A stretch of 17,504 nt of DNA from Ilumatobacteraceae bacterium (GCA_016463105.1 JAEMRY010000026.1:1-17504), one strand, 5' to 3'. Positions 6,750 to 14,045 are shown, counted from the stretch's first letter. The notes: generated by a model not told the origin, from the letters alone. Numbers and translations: made by a program.

Positions 6750-7433
6750 GTGAAACGGTTGTCAGCATCGTTATCTGAACCAGCAGTTCGACGAGTAGTC
6801 GTATCTAGTTTGACTTTGAGTGGAGCAGTGGGTGTTTTCGCTCTTTCATTTGGTGTCGCATCGGTGAGTGCTGGTGCAAGTGTGATGCAAACTTGTGCGC
6901 TATCGCTATTTGTTTTTACAGGAGCTTCACAATTCTCGGCAATGAGCGTTGTTGGCGCAGGTGGATCAATGGCTGCAGCGTTTGGTGGTGCCGCACTGCT
7001 AGCAGCGCGCAACTTTGTTTATGGCCTCGCGCTTTCGTCATCAGCAAAATCAATGGCCAATAGCCTGCCACGAAGATTATTTGCATCGCACTTTGTAATT
7101 GACGAAACAACCGCTCTCGCGCTTGCTCAAGAGTCACCCAGACTCAGAAAAATTGCTTTCTGGACAACTGGCATCGGTTTATTTTCATTCTGGAATATCG
7201 GAACCCTGATCGGTGCATTGGCGGGTAACACGATTGACCCGCAGAAGTTTGGTTTAGATATTGCGTTTCCTGCAGCGTTTATCGTGATGTTGCTACCACA
7301 CCTGCGTACAAAACTTGGTCGTCAGGCCGCAATCTTGGGTGCGGCACTATGTCTTGTTTCGATTTCGTTTACGCCAATAGGCATACCAATTTTAATTGCG
7401 GCGACTGCCGTATTAGTTGGTCTACGAAAGTGA
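6750..7433 (+). CDS. azlC: AzlC family branched-chain amino acid exporter, large subunit
   Basis: The large membrane subunit of an AzlCD-type exporter (LIV-E family) that moves leucine, isoleucine and valine or related amino acids out of the cell. It is 227 aa with about six to seven hydrophobic segments. Family features include an early SLTLSGAVGVFALSFGV helix, FVFTGASQFSAMSVV, AARNFVYGLAL and HFVIDETTALAL, all typical of AzlC. The GTG at 6750 starts the family-like sequence just before the first helix. The frame opens upstream at 6687 inside meaB, but those residues are an out-of-frame reading of meaB. No clear ribosome binding site precedes the GTG, and translation may depend on the meaB transcript. 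Its TGA overlaps the GTG of azlD. Confidence 0.9.
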   Translation: MKRLSASLSEPAVRRVVVSSLTLSGAVGVFALSFGVASVSAGASVMQTCALSLFVFTGASQFSAMSVVGAGGSMAAAFGGAALLAARNFVYGLALSSSAKSMANSLPRRLFASHFVIDETTALALAQESPRLRKIAFWTTGIGLFSFWNIGTLIGALAGNTIDPQKFGLDIAFPAAFIVMLLPHLRTKLGRQAAILGAALCLVSISFTPIGIPILIAATAVLVGLRK

Positions 7434-7750
7434 ACGGTCAGGCACCGGAACATCTTTGGTTAATGATCGTCGTGCTTGCCGCGTCGGCATACTTATTTAA
7501 AATGTTCGGATTAATTGTTTTGGGTTCGAGACAGTTGCCGAAAGTTTTTGATCGATGCCTTGGATTAATTCCGGCGGCGCTGCTTGCAGCGTTAGTCGCG
7601 AAAGATACTTTTTCGATTGGTCAAAGTCTCGTGATTGATGCACGAGTTGCGGGGTTCGCCGTTGCAGTTATTGCTGCATGGCGTCGAGCACCGCTAATTG
7701 TCGTTGTTGTTCTTGCTGCTGGTGCAACCGCGCTCGTTCGCGCGATCTAA
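7430..7750 (+). CDS. azlD: AzlD family branched-chain amino acid exporter, small subunit
   Basis: The small partner of AzlC. It is 106 aa, starting at a GTG that overlaps the azlC stop (GTGA), which implies coupled translation of the two subunits. It has about four hydrophobic segments: WLMIVVLAASAYLFKMFGLI, LGLIPAALLAALVA, VAGFAVAVIAAW and APLIVVVVLAAGATALV. The middle of the protein (LPKVFDRCLGLIPAALLAALVAKD) matches the conserved AzlD core. Its stop is one base from the stop of the convergent SRPBCC gene, so no terminator fits between them. Confidence 0.9.
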   Translation: MNGQAPEHLWLMIVVLAASAYLFKMFGLIVLGSRQLPKVFDRCLGLIPAALLAALVAKDTFSIGQSLVIDARVAGFAVAVIAAWRRAPLIVVVVLAAGATALVRAI

Positions 7751-7751
7751 C

Positions 7752-8195
7752 TTATTGTTTGCAGAGTTTTGCAAGGCCGCGCAGGTTGCGCTTCCAGATT
7801 TGCTTCAAGACTATTTTTCCGCCGATGAATGCGCCAATTGGTCCACCGAGATACCACGGGAAGATCAGTTCTTCTTGCCATTTGAAAAGAGTTCGAGTTG
7901 CATTATCGAGCGGCTCGAGTGTGAAAACCCCACTGCCCGTGACAATGCCAACATGTTTCACGCCCATTGCCGAGCCCGGCACCCACTGCGTGATCTCCAT
8001 TTTGTCGGTCAACCGAATCGGGCCAACTTTTGTATCGCATAAAAAAGCCGTTCCGACTCCGCGTGTTTGCTCAGATGTGAACCGAATCGCCACTGCGTCG
8101 TGCATCCAATCAACATGTCGCTCAACAGGCTCAACGATTTGCCAGACTCGTTCAGGGCTGGCGTCGATTTCGATCATTACTTTTATATTGCTCAC
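7752..8195 (-). CDS. SRPBCC (START-like) domain protein
   Basis: A 147-aa single-domain protein of the helix-grip fold, which forms a deep hydrophobic pocket for lipids, polyketides or similar ligands. The N terminus, with IEIDASPERVWQIVEPVERH followed by DWMHD, is the diagnostic first strand and helix. A glycine-rich strand series follows and the C-terminal helix ends in IWKRNLRGLAKLCKQ. Sequences like this are common as polyketide cyclase/dehydrase-like proteins in Actinobacteria; the ligand is unknown. It starts at the GTG at 8195; upstream codons in the same frame (to 8258) run into the divergent desulfurase gene and lack family similarity. It converges on azlD with a one-base gap and shares a 25-base divergent control region with the desulfurase gene. 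Confidence 0.88.
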   Translation of the reverse strand: MSNIKVMIEIDASPERVWQIVEPVERHVDWMHDAVAIRFTSEQTRGVGTAFLCDTKVGPIRLTDKMEITQWVPGSAMGVKHVGIVTGSGVFTLEPLDNATRTLFKWQEELIFPWYLGGPIGAFIGGKIVLKQIWKRNLRGLAKLCKQ

Positions 8196-8204
8196 AGCAC
8201 AAAG

Positions 8205-8210
8205 AGTGTA
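8205..8210 (-). promoter_or_regulatory. Predicted -10 hexamer of the SRPBCC gene
   Basis: TACACT on the minus strand ends 9 bases before the GTG at 8195, so the transcript would have at most a few leader bases. It overlaps the candidate -10 of the divergent gene by two base pairs. Confidence 0.4.
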
Positions 8211-8214
8211 GTTA
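8209..8214 (+). promoter_or_regulatory. Possible weak -10 hexamer of the cysteine desulfurase gene
   Basis: TAGTTA lies 6 bases before the ATG at 8221; the last base is A rather than T. The whole divergent region is 25 bases, so the promoter of each gene must overlap the other's control region. Confidence 0.3.
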
Positions 8215-8220
8215 GCCTGT

Positions 8221-9462
8221 ATGACTGTGGATGCACCGATCAGCCAATCAATCGACAAAAATAATTTGTCTAACTTTGTCTATCTAGATCACGCCGCTAG
8301 CACCCCGATGCGAGCCGAGGCAATAGCGGCGATGGCGCCCTATATGAGTGGTATGTATGCCAACCCATCTGGTTCTCACCGTTTCGCGCGGATTGCCCGC
8401 AAGGCAATTGATGAGGCTCGCGATGAAGTCGCCGACGTAATTGGATGCAAGGCGGGCGAGGTAATTTTCACAAGCGGTGGAACCGAAGGTGACAACGCAA
8501 CAATTTTTGGCGCCGCACGACGTAAGGGCGGCATCGCAGTGTGTTCTGCTGCCGAACATCACGCAGTTTTGCATTGCGTCGAAAATTTGAATGGTCGTAT
8601 TATTGGGGTCGATGCGACCGGAGTAATTGATGTCAACGCACTTGAACAGGCTTTACAAGATTCACAAATAGCTGGCCGAGTAAATGTTGTCTCGGTGATG
8701 GCGGTCAATAATGAAGTCGGCAGTATCTCACCACTTCGCCAAGTCGCAAAAATTGTGCGAGCCAATGCTCCTGGCGCCGTATTGCATACCGATGCAGTGC
8801 AAGCCACTTGTTGGCAAGATCTTCGTGAAATTTCAAAACTAGTTGATGTGATGTCGTTGTCCGCGCATAAATTCGGTGGGCCAAAAGGTATGGGCGTCAC
8901 GATGCAGCGAATTGGTTTAGAGATTGATCCACTAATTGTCGGTGGCGGACAAGAGCGTGATCGTCGCAGTGGCACCCACAATGTGGGCGGGATCATGGCA
9001 ACTGCTGCAGCGCTTCGCGAAACAGACTCAACTCGCGACGTCGAAATTGCACGTGTCACAAAACTTCGTGATGCACTTGTAGATGCTGTGATTGCTGGTC
9101 TTGACGATGTTCTTGAAACTGTTGGCCGTGATAAGCGAGTGCCCGGCATCGCACATTTGTGTATTGCAGGGTGCGAGAGCGAAGCGATTTTATTTCTGTT
9201 GGATGAAGCAATGATTTGCGCGTCGGCTGCAAGTGCGTGTGCAAGTGGCGCAATGGAACCTTCTCATGTCTTATCGGCGATGGGGATTGATCCTAAATAT
9301 ACGATGGGTGCATTAAGAATGAGTCTTGGACACACAACGACGGAGCGCGATATCGATCGCGCATCAACGGCGCTGATTGCAGCAGTGCATCAGTTGCGCC
9401 GCAATAAGACAATGTCTAAAACAACGCATAACACAACGAATAAAGTATCGGCCAGCAAATGA
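8221..9462 (+). CDS. Cysteine desulfurase (NifS/IscS-type, class V aminotransferase fold)
   Basis: A PLP enzyme that removes sulfur from cysteine as an enzyme-bound persulfide for Fe-S clusters and tRNA thiolation, in the cytosol. At 413 aa it shows the family signatures in order: YLDHAASTPM (residues 21-30), FTSGGTEGDN (83-92), SAAEHHAV with the PLP-stacking histidine (113/114), NNEVGSISPL (163-172), HTDAVQ (189-194), SAHKFGGPKG with the PLP lysine Lys217, and RSGTHNVGG. The mobile catalytic cysteine is most likely Cys340 in SAACASG-like context (SACASG). A hydrophilic tail of about 20 residues rich in Thr, Asn, Lys and Ser follows the last conserved helix. The stop overlaps the mnmA ATG (ATGA), the expected partnership with the tRNA thiouridylase. 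Whether it is iscS or nifS by name is not decidable here. Confidence 0.95.
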   Translation: MTVDAPISQSIDKNNLSNFVYLDHAASTPMRAEAIAAMAPYMSGMYANPSGSHRFARIARKAIDEARDEVADVIGCKAGEVIFTSGGTEGDNATIFGAARRKGGIAVCSAAEHHAVLHCVENLNGRIIGVDATGVIDVNALEQALQDSQIAGRVNVVSVMAVNNEVGSISPLRQVAKIVRANAPGAVLHTDAVQATCWQDLREISKLVDVMSLSAHKFGGPKGMGVTMQRIGLEIDPLIVGGGQERDRRSGTHNVGGIMATAAALRETDSTRDVEIARVTKLRDALVDAVIAGLDDVLETVGRDKRVPGIAHLCIAGCESEAILFLLDEAMICASAASACASGAMEPSHVLSAMGIDPKYTMGALRMSLGHTTTERDIDRASTALIAAVHQLRRNKTMSKTTHNTTNKVSASK

Positions 9463-10526
9463 AAGTTCTAGTGGCAATGTCGGGCGGAGTTGACTCATCT
9501 GTTGCCGCTGCTGAACTGATTGATCAAGGTCACGAAGTAGTTGGCGTGACGATGCGACTGTGGGGCGGCGAAAGTGACACCGGCTGTTGCTCTGTTTCTG
9601 ACGTTGATGACGCTCGACGCGTTGCGCAGCAACTTGGCATTGATCACTTAGTGTTTAATTTCTCCGAAGATTTTGACAAACATGTTGTCGCACCATATGT
9701 TCAGGCACATGTTGACGGCATTACTCCAAACCCATGTATTGAGTGCAACCGACACTTAAAGTTTGACCGACTTAGTGAGCGAGCACGAATTCTCGGATTC
9801 GATGCGGTAGCAACTGGCCATCATGCGCAGATCACACGCGACCAAGACAGCACATATCGATTGACTCGTGGTCACGATGAATTGAAAGATCAAAGTTATG
9901 TCGTGTACATGCTTGACCAAGCAGAACTCGCGTTCACAATGTTTCCAGTTGGGCATCTGACCAAAGCGCAAGTGCGTGATCGTGCTGTAGCTCTTGGTTT
10001 GCGCACCGCGACTAAACCTGACAGCCAAGATGTCTGTTTTATTTCACGCACTGGCGGCCGCGAAACTTTTCTTGGGCACCGCATTGAGTTTCGTAAGGCA
10101 TCGGTTGTCACGACTGATGGCGTACAAGCAGGCGCGGTAGACGCGCTTGAACTTGTGACAATTGGTCAGCGCAAAGGTTTGGGTTTGCCTGGTGGTGGTC
10201 CTAAAAAATATGTCGTAGATGTTGACATGCCGAATGCTCGGGTCGTAATTGGCGACGAAGATCAGTTATTGCGCACTGGTCTTGTAGTGACCAATGTGAT
10301 GTGGGCTGAAATTGAACCAATAATCGGAGTGACGGTTCTCGTTCAATGCAGTGCTCACGGCGCGGCGCTACCCGCAGTCGTTCAAAGCCTGAACCCTCTT
10401 GTTTTAAAATTTGAAGTTGCACAACGACGCATTGCGCCCGGGCAAAGTGTTGTTTGTTACGACCCAACTAATTCATTTGTCCTTGGCGGCGGAATCGCTG
10501 ACGCCATTAATCCAATAAATAATTAA
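9459..10526 (+). CDS. mnmA: tRNA-specific 2-thiouridylase MnmA
   Basis: Inserts sulfur at position 2 of the wobble uridine (U34) of Lys, Glu and Gln tRNAs, using ATP and persulfide sulfur. It is full length at 355 aa. The PP-loop ATP site is MSGGVDSSVAA (residues 7-17). The nucleophile Cys93 lies in NPCIECN and the second catalytic cysteine Cys193 in DSQDVCFI, matching the Cys102/Cys199 pair of the E. coli enzyme. Other landmarks are GHHAQI, DQSYVVYML and TIGQRKGLGLPGG. The ATG overlaps the stop of the upstream desulfurase, so sulfur donor and acceptor enzyme are made together. Its stop codon directly abuts the stop of the convergent membrane-protein gene. Confidence 0.96.
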   Translation: MKVLVAMSGGVDSSVAAAELIDQGHEVVGVTMRLWGGESDTGCCSVSDVDDARRVAQQLGIDHLVFNFSEDFDKHVVAPYVQAHVDGITPNPCIECNRHLKFDRLSERARILGFDAVATGHHAQITRDQDSTYRLTRGHDELKDQSYVVYMLDQAELAFTMFPVGHLTKAQVRDRAVALGLRTATKPDSQDVCFISRTGGRETFLGHRIEFRKASVVTTDGVQAGAVDALELVTIGQRKGLGLPGGGPKKYVVDVDMPNARVVIGDEDQLLRTGLVVTNVMWAEIEPIIGVTVLVQCSAHGAALPAVVQSLNPLVLKFEVAQRRIAPGQSVVCYDPTNSFVLGGGIADAINPINN

Positions 10527-10533
10527 TTATTTA
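10516..10533. repeat. 18-bp perfect AT-only palindrome across the convergent stop codons
   Basis: TAAATAATT followed by its reverse complement, AATTATTTA. It is centred between positions 10524 and 10525 and contains the stop codons of both mnmA and the convergent membrane-protein gene. It could form a hairpin in either transcript, but it is purely A/T and lacks the GC stem of a standard intrinsic terminator. Confidence 0.6.
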
Positions 10534-11405
10534 GCGCGCAGAACTGCTCCTGGTCGAGAAGCAGCAATCAATACCGACTGTGCATGAATTGCGCTAACGG
10601 CTTTTAGGTGTCGCGCACCAATTGCTGAAAGCGATACATCAAGTGGCTTATTAAACGAAAGTTCGAGCGGCACACCCCAGGTCAACGCACTTAGGTCAGC
10701 CGCCGAAGAGTTGTCGCGTGCAAGTTGCATTTGATTTAGATCTTGTTTTTTGATCAACAAGTTCATTGATAAAACAATTTCATCGTGCACAACCAAACCT
10801 GCAGGAACAAAAACCAGCCAGCGTCTTGAAAGTTTATGTATTCGGGGGATCAAATATTTGACCGAAATAATTGAACCGAATAGTGCGATCGCAGCAACTA
10901 GCCAATTATTTTCAGCAAGCAGCAACGGCGCGGCAATTATTGAAACATCTACGACTAAAGTAGCAATCACCACTGGCGCAACCAGCACAACCGGCGGCCG
11001 CAACGCGAATCTCTTCTCATCGCCGTATGCACTGGCTTGAACATAAACGCCACCAAGTTCGGCACTAAAACTGAGTAGCAAAATCGCAATGCCAACTGCT
11101 GCACTAATGATCTGCAAACTTGATGCTCCTTGAGTGGCGGCGACAACGATCAGAAAACTAGAAACGACTGGTGTGCCGATTCGCAACAGAGTCAGAGTTA
11201 TTGGATGAGTTACGAAACTCGCAATTACGATTGCGCCCCAAACCAGCCATGCCAAGCAGGTGCCCGTGGTTTGAGTAGATGTGGATTGACCATCCAATAA
11301 GGCACTGACTTCTGCACCGATAAATGGCAGGCAACCGACCAAAACTCGCAGCGCCCAGACCAATGCCGTATCAAGTCGCAGATTACGGTCAAATTTAACG
11401 GGCAC
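10527..11405 (-). CDS. Integral membrane protein of unknown function (292 aa)
   Basis: I do not recognise a named family. The first 190 residues carry about six hydrophobic helices, for example ALVWALRVLVGCLPFIGA, LAWLVWGAIVIASFV, IGTPVVSSFLIVVAAT, IISAAVGIAILLLSFSAE, APVVIATLVVDVSIIAAPLL and LVAAIALFGSIISV. The remaining 100 residues are soluble and predicted cytosolic. They begin KLSRRWLVFVPAGLVVHDE and continue as short strands, which looks like the PH-like beta domain that follows membrane helices in some bacterial proteins; this is a guess from pattern. Position between mnmA and ligA on the opposite strand. The GTG start is supported by TAGCCT 6 bases upstream. The stop abuts the mnmA stop without a gap. 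Confidence 0.8.
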   Translation of the reverse strand: MPVKFDRNLRLDTALVWALRVLVGCLPFIGAEVSALLDGQSTSTQTTGTCLAWLVWGAIVIASFVTHPITLTLLRIGTPVVSSFLIVVAATQGASSLQIISAAVGIAILLLSFSAELGGVYVQASAYGDEKRFALRPPVVLVAPVVIATLVVDVSIIAAPLLLAENNWLVAAIALFGSIISVKYLIPRIHKLSRRWLVFVPAGLVVHDEIVLSMNLLIKKQDLNQMQLARDNSSAADLSALTWGVPLELSFNKPLDVSLSAIGARHLKAVSAIHAQSVLIAASRPGAVLRAK

Positions 11406-11411
11406 GCCTTA

Positions 11412-11417
11412 AGGCTA
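11412..11417 (-). promoter_or_regulatory. Predicted -10 hexamer of the membrane-protein gene (leaderless)
   Basis: TAGCCT on the minus strand ends 6 bases before the GTG at 11405. It lies in the 45-base divergent region shared with ligA. Confidence 0.5.
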
Positions 11418-11437
11418 AGGCTCGTACATCGAATCGG

Positions 11438-11443
11438 TAAAGT
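11438..11443 (+). promoter_or_regulatory. Predicted -10 hexamer of ligA (leaderless)
   Basis: TAAAGT ends 7 bases before the ATG at 11451 and only 4 bases before an in-frame GTG at 11448. The spacing rule therefore selects the ATG as the ligA start. Confidence 0.5.
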
Positions 11444-11450
11444 TTTAGTG

Positions 11451-13517
11451 ATGTCTGTTTCAAAAGATCTTCAAAAAAATGTGCTGATTCTTCGTGCACA
11501 AATCGCTCACCATAATGAGCTGTATCACGGTCAAGACAGCCCCGAAATTTCGGATGCGGCGTTTGATGATTTGTTGCGAAAACTAAAAGAGATAGAAGCC
11601 AAATATCCAGAATTGGTTGAAGAATCCTCACCATCGCAAATCATCGGGGCAGGCTTTACAACTTTTGAACCAGTTACACATCGTGTACCGATGACGAGTC
11701 TTGATAATGCAATGGATTCTAAAGAGTTGCAAGCGTGGGGCGAACGGTTAATCAAAGGTTTAGACAGTGCCGCGATGCAGTTTGCTTGTGAACTCAAGAT
11801 CGACGGTTTGGCGATGAGTATTCGTTACGAAGACGGTCTTTTAGTGCAAGCTGCAACTCGCGGAGATGGCAAAGTTGGCGAAGATGTAACTGCGAATATT
11901 CTGACTATCAACGTTGTTCCTAAAAAACTTTCTTCTAAAACTGGCAAAAAAATTCCGAGCGTTCTAGAAGTGCGTGGTGAGGTTTATATGTCGATCGCTG
12001 CGTTTCAACGACTACGAGATGCAAAACAAATAGAGAACGAGAAACGAATCATTGACGGCAAAAAACCAGAAACTGTGCCGGCTAATCCGCGAAACGCTGG
12101 TGCCGGAAGTCTGCGCCAGAAGAATCCTGCAGTTACGGCAACCCGCGATCTTTCGTTTTGGGCGTATCAACTTGGCGAAGTAGTTGGCGCACCAAATTTT
12201 TCTTCACACACAGAAACATTTGAGTTTTTGCGTGATCTTGGGTTTCCTATTAATCCCGAAGCCAAGACTGTTGAAACTCTTGCTCAAGTAGTTGAGTTTG
12301 CTGCAACTTGGGAGAAAAACCGTCACGAATTGAATTATGAAATTGATGGTGTTGTTGTAAAACTTGACGATTTAGCTCAGCGCGAACAGCTTGGGTTTAC
12401 GGCGCGCGCGCCAAGATGGGCGATTGCGGTTAAGTTTGCTCCTGAAGAGCGCAACACGATTCTTAAAAATATTTCAGTATCAATCGGTCGCACTGGTCGA
12501 GCGACACCGTTTGCCGAACTCGAGCCGGTTGTATTGTCTGGCAGCACCGTCAGCATGGCAACTTTGCATAACCGCGAGCAGGTGCAATTTAAAGATGTGC
12601 GACCTGGCGACACGGTGATTGTGCGAAAAGCTGGCGATGTAATCCCTGAAGTGGTCGGACCGGTGTTGTCGTTGCGGCCGAAAAATTCAAAACCTTGGAA
12701 GTTTCCGACAACTTGCGTTTGCGACCTCAAGTCAACGTTTGTGCAGGTTGAAGGCGAGTCTGACACTCGCTGTGTCGAACCCGAATGCCCGTTTCAACGT
12801 GATCAACGAATTATTCATTTTGCGTCACGTGGCGCAATGGATATTGAAGGTCTTGGTGAGAAAACAGTATTCGCTTTATCCGACAAAAACTTTGTTGCTG
12901 ATATTGGTGACCTATACACACTGACTATTGAAAAGTTGCTTCAACTTGATGGTTTTGCCGAACTCAGTGCAACTAATTTGTTAACTGCAATCAATAACTC
13001 AAAGACAAGACCACTTGCAAAACTTCTTGTCGGCCTCGGCATAAAAAACTTGGGGCCGGCAGCATCTGAGTCTCTTGCAAGACGTTTTGGTTCACTTGAC
13101 GCGATCATTGCTGCGAAATCAGAACAACTTAGCGAAATCGACGGTCTAGGTGAAGTCATTGCAAACTCAATAACCAGATGGTTTAAAGATAAATCTCATC
13201 AAGCGATTATCAAGAAGTTCAGAACCGCTGGCGTTGAATTTGGCAATGTGGTTGTCAGCACTTCGCCACAGAATCTTGTTGGTAAAGCAGTCGTCGTGAC
13301 TGGCACCGTCGAAGGTTTCAGTCGTGAAGGTGCTCAAGAAGCGATCACCAGTCGGGGTGGCAAGAGCCCAGGCAGTGTGAGTGCAAAAACATTTGCGCTC
13401 GTCGTAGGTTCAGAGCCTGGGGTTAGCAAACTCACAAAAGCCGAACAACTTAATGTGCCAATTATTAATTCAGCAGATTTTTTGAAACTACTTGAAACAG
13501 GCGAACTGCCGAAGTAG
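11451..13517 (+). CDS. ligA: NAD-dependent DNA ligase LigA
   Basis: Seals nicks in DNA during replication and repair with NAD+ as cofactor. It is full length at 688 aa. Domains in order: Ia with HNELYHGQDSPEISDAAFD (residues 21-39) that binds NMN; the adenylation domain with catalytic Lys116 in ELKIDGLA; the EVRGEVYM, YEIDGVVVK and WAIAVKF nucleotidyltransferase motifs; the OB fold with SIGRTGRATP; a zinc site with Cys422, Cys424, Cys441 and Cys446; a helix-hairpin-helix region with GLGIKNLGP and IDGLGEVIANSI; and a C-terminal BRCT domain starting near VGKAVVVTGTVEG. The first zinc pair is C-x-C rather than the usual C-x2-C. A short lysine-rich insertion precedes NPRNAGAGSLRQ. Its TAG directly abuts the stop of the convergent gene. 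Confidence 0.97.
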   Translation: MSVSKDLQKNVLILRAQIAHHNELYHGQDSPEISDAAFDDLLRKLKEIEAKYPELVEESSPSQIIGAGFTTFEPVTHRVPMTSLDNAMDSKELQAWGERLIKGLDSAAMQFACELKIDGLAMSIRYEDGLLVQAATRGDGKVGEDVTANILTINVVPKKLSSKTGKKIPSVLEVRGEVYMSIAAFQRLRDAKQIENEKRIIDGKKPETVPANPRNAGAGSLRQKNPAVTATRDLSFWAYQLGEVVGAPNFSSHTETFEFLRDLGFPINPEAKTVETLAQVVEFAATWEKNRHELNYEIDGVVVKLDDLAQREQLGFTARAPRWAIAVKFAPEERNTILKNISVSIGRTGRATPFAELEPVVLSGSTVSMATLHNREQVQFKDVRPGDTVIVRKAGDVIPEVVGPVLSLRPKNSKPWKFPTTCVCDLKSTFVQVEGESDTRCVEPECPFQRDQRIIHFASRGAMDIEGLGEKTVFALSDKNFVADIGDLYTLTIEKLLQLDGFAELSATNLLTAINNSKTRPLAKLLVGLGIKNLGPAASESLARRFGSLDAIIAAKSEQLSEIDGLGEVIANSITRWFKDKSHQAIIKKFRTAGVEFGNVVVSTSPQNLVGKAVVVTGTVEGFSREGAQEAITSRGGKSPGSVSAKTFALVVGSEPGVSKLTKAEQLNVPIINSADFLKLLETGELPK

Positions 13518-14039
13518 CTAGTCGGTGTCAAACTTCCAGATGTAGGTGCGATATTTCTCGCGACCATCTATGATTTTCCAGTAGTTAACTTTGCCCTCGT
13601 GTTCGCCCTGCGTGAACTCTTCAATCATCGCACCTGACTGAGGCTGAAAACTAATAACAAAATTACCTGGATCAAAAACTGCCGTCGCTGGCAATTCAAC
13701 TTGCGCACCAGGCGCTGCTTGTTGACCCGAAGAAGTAAGTTCATCAAGACGAGTGACTGGCAATTCGATTCCGTCGATAAATAAAGTTGCCTCGTATCCT
13801 TCGACAAAGTCAACGATGATTTGTGATTGCCGCAGTACACGGTCGCCGTTGGCTGGCGACATCCTTTCAATTGCAGTTGGAAGTCCTGACTCATCTCGTC
13901 CTGTGCGTGAAGCACGAACTCCAAAGATAATAAAAAGTATTCCGATTGCAATAGCCACACTCGTAAATAATCTTTGAGCATCAAATGACCAAGATTTTGA
14001 TTTTTTCAAAATTGGTTCGTTACCAGGGGTAGTTGTCAC
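13518..14039 (-). CDS. Single-pass membrane-anchored extracytoplasmic protein of unknown function
   Basis: A 173-aa protein with a basic cytosolic N terminus (ILKKSKSW), one hydrophobic helix (LFTSVAIAIGILFIIFGV, about residues 24-41) with no signal-peptidase or lipobox cysteine site, and an outer domain of about 125 residues. That domain starts SPANGDRVLRQSQIIVDF and continues YEATLFIDGIELPVTRLDEL, which reads like a beta-sandwich of the Ig-like type seen in proteins that begin with a 'P..G....' strand. It ends with aromatic-rich strands (YWKIIDGREKYRTYIWKF). No enzyme motif is visible. The GTG at 14039 is the start with an AAGAAT hexamer 6 bases upstream. It converges head-on with ligA and diverges from the PASTA gene, so a cell-envelope role with the latter is possible but unproven. 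Confidence 0.75.
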   Translation of the reverse strand: MTTTPGNEPILKKSKSWSFDAQRLFTSVAIAIGILFIIFGVRASRTGRDESGLPTAIERMSPANGDRVLRQSQIIVDFVEGYEATLFIDGIELPVTRLDELTSSGQQAAPGAQVELPATAVFDPGNFVISFQPQSGAMIEEFTQGEHEGKVNYWKIIDGREKYRTYIWKFDTD

Positions 14040-14045
14040 ACCTGT

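Noticed and set aside
6536..7012. A 158-aa minus-strand open frame across the meaB/azlC junction
   Set aside because: It is antisense to two well-supported genes, has Ala/Thr/Pro-rich composition typical of shadow frames, and no motif.
7678..8211. A 177-aa plus-strand open frame across azlD and the SRPBCC gene
   Set aside because: It spans the convergent junction out of frame with azlD and antisense to the SRPBCC gene, with a Cys/Arg-rich sequence lacking any domain.
8559..9149. A 196-aa minus-strand open frame inside the desulfurase gene
   Set aside because: It is antisense to the PLP-enzyme core and is rich in Ser, Thr and Arg, as expected from reading the opposite strand.
13506..13526. 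Possible hairpin terminator at the ligA stop (CCGA...TCGG around TAGCTA)
   Set aside because: The dyad is imperfect, with a one-base offset between arms, and no T-tract follows on either strand, so it was not listed as a terminator.
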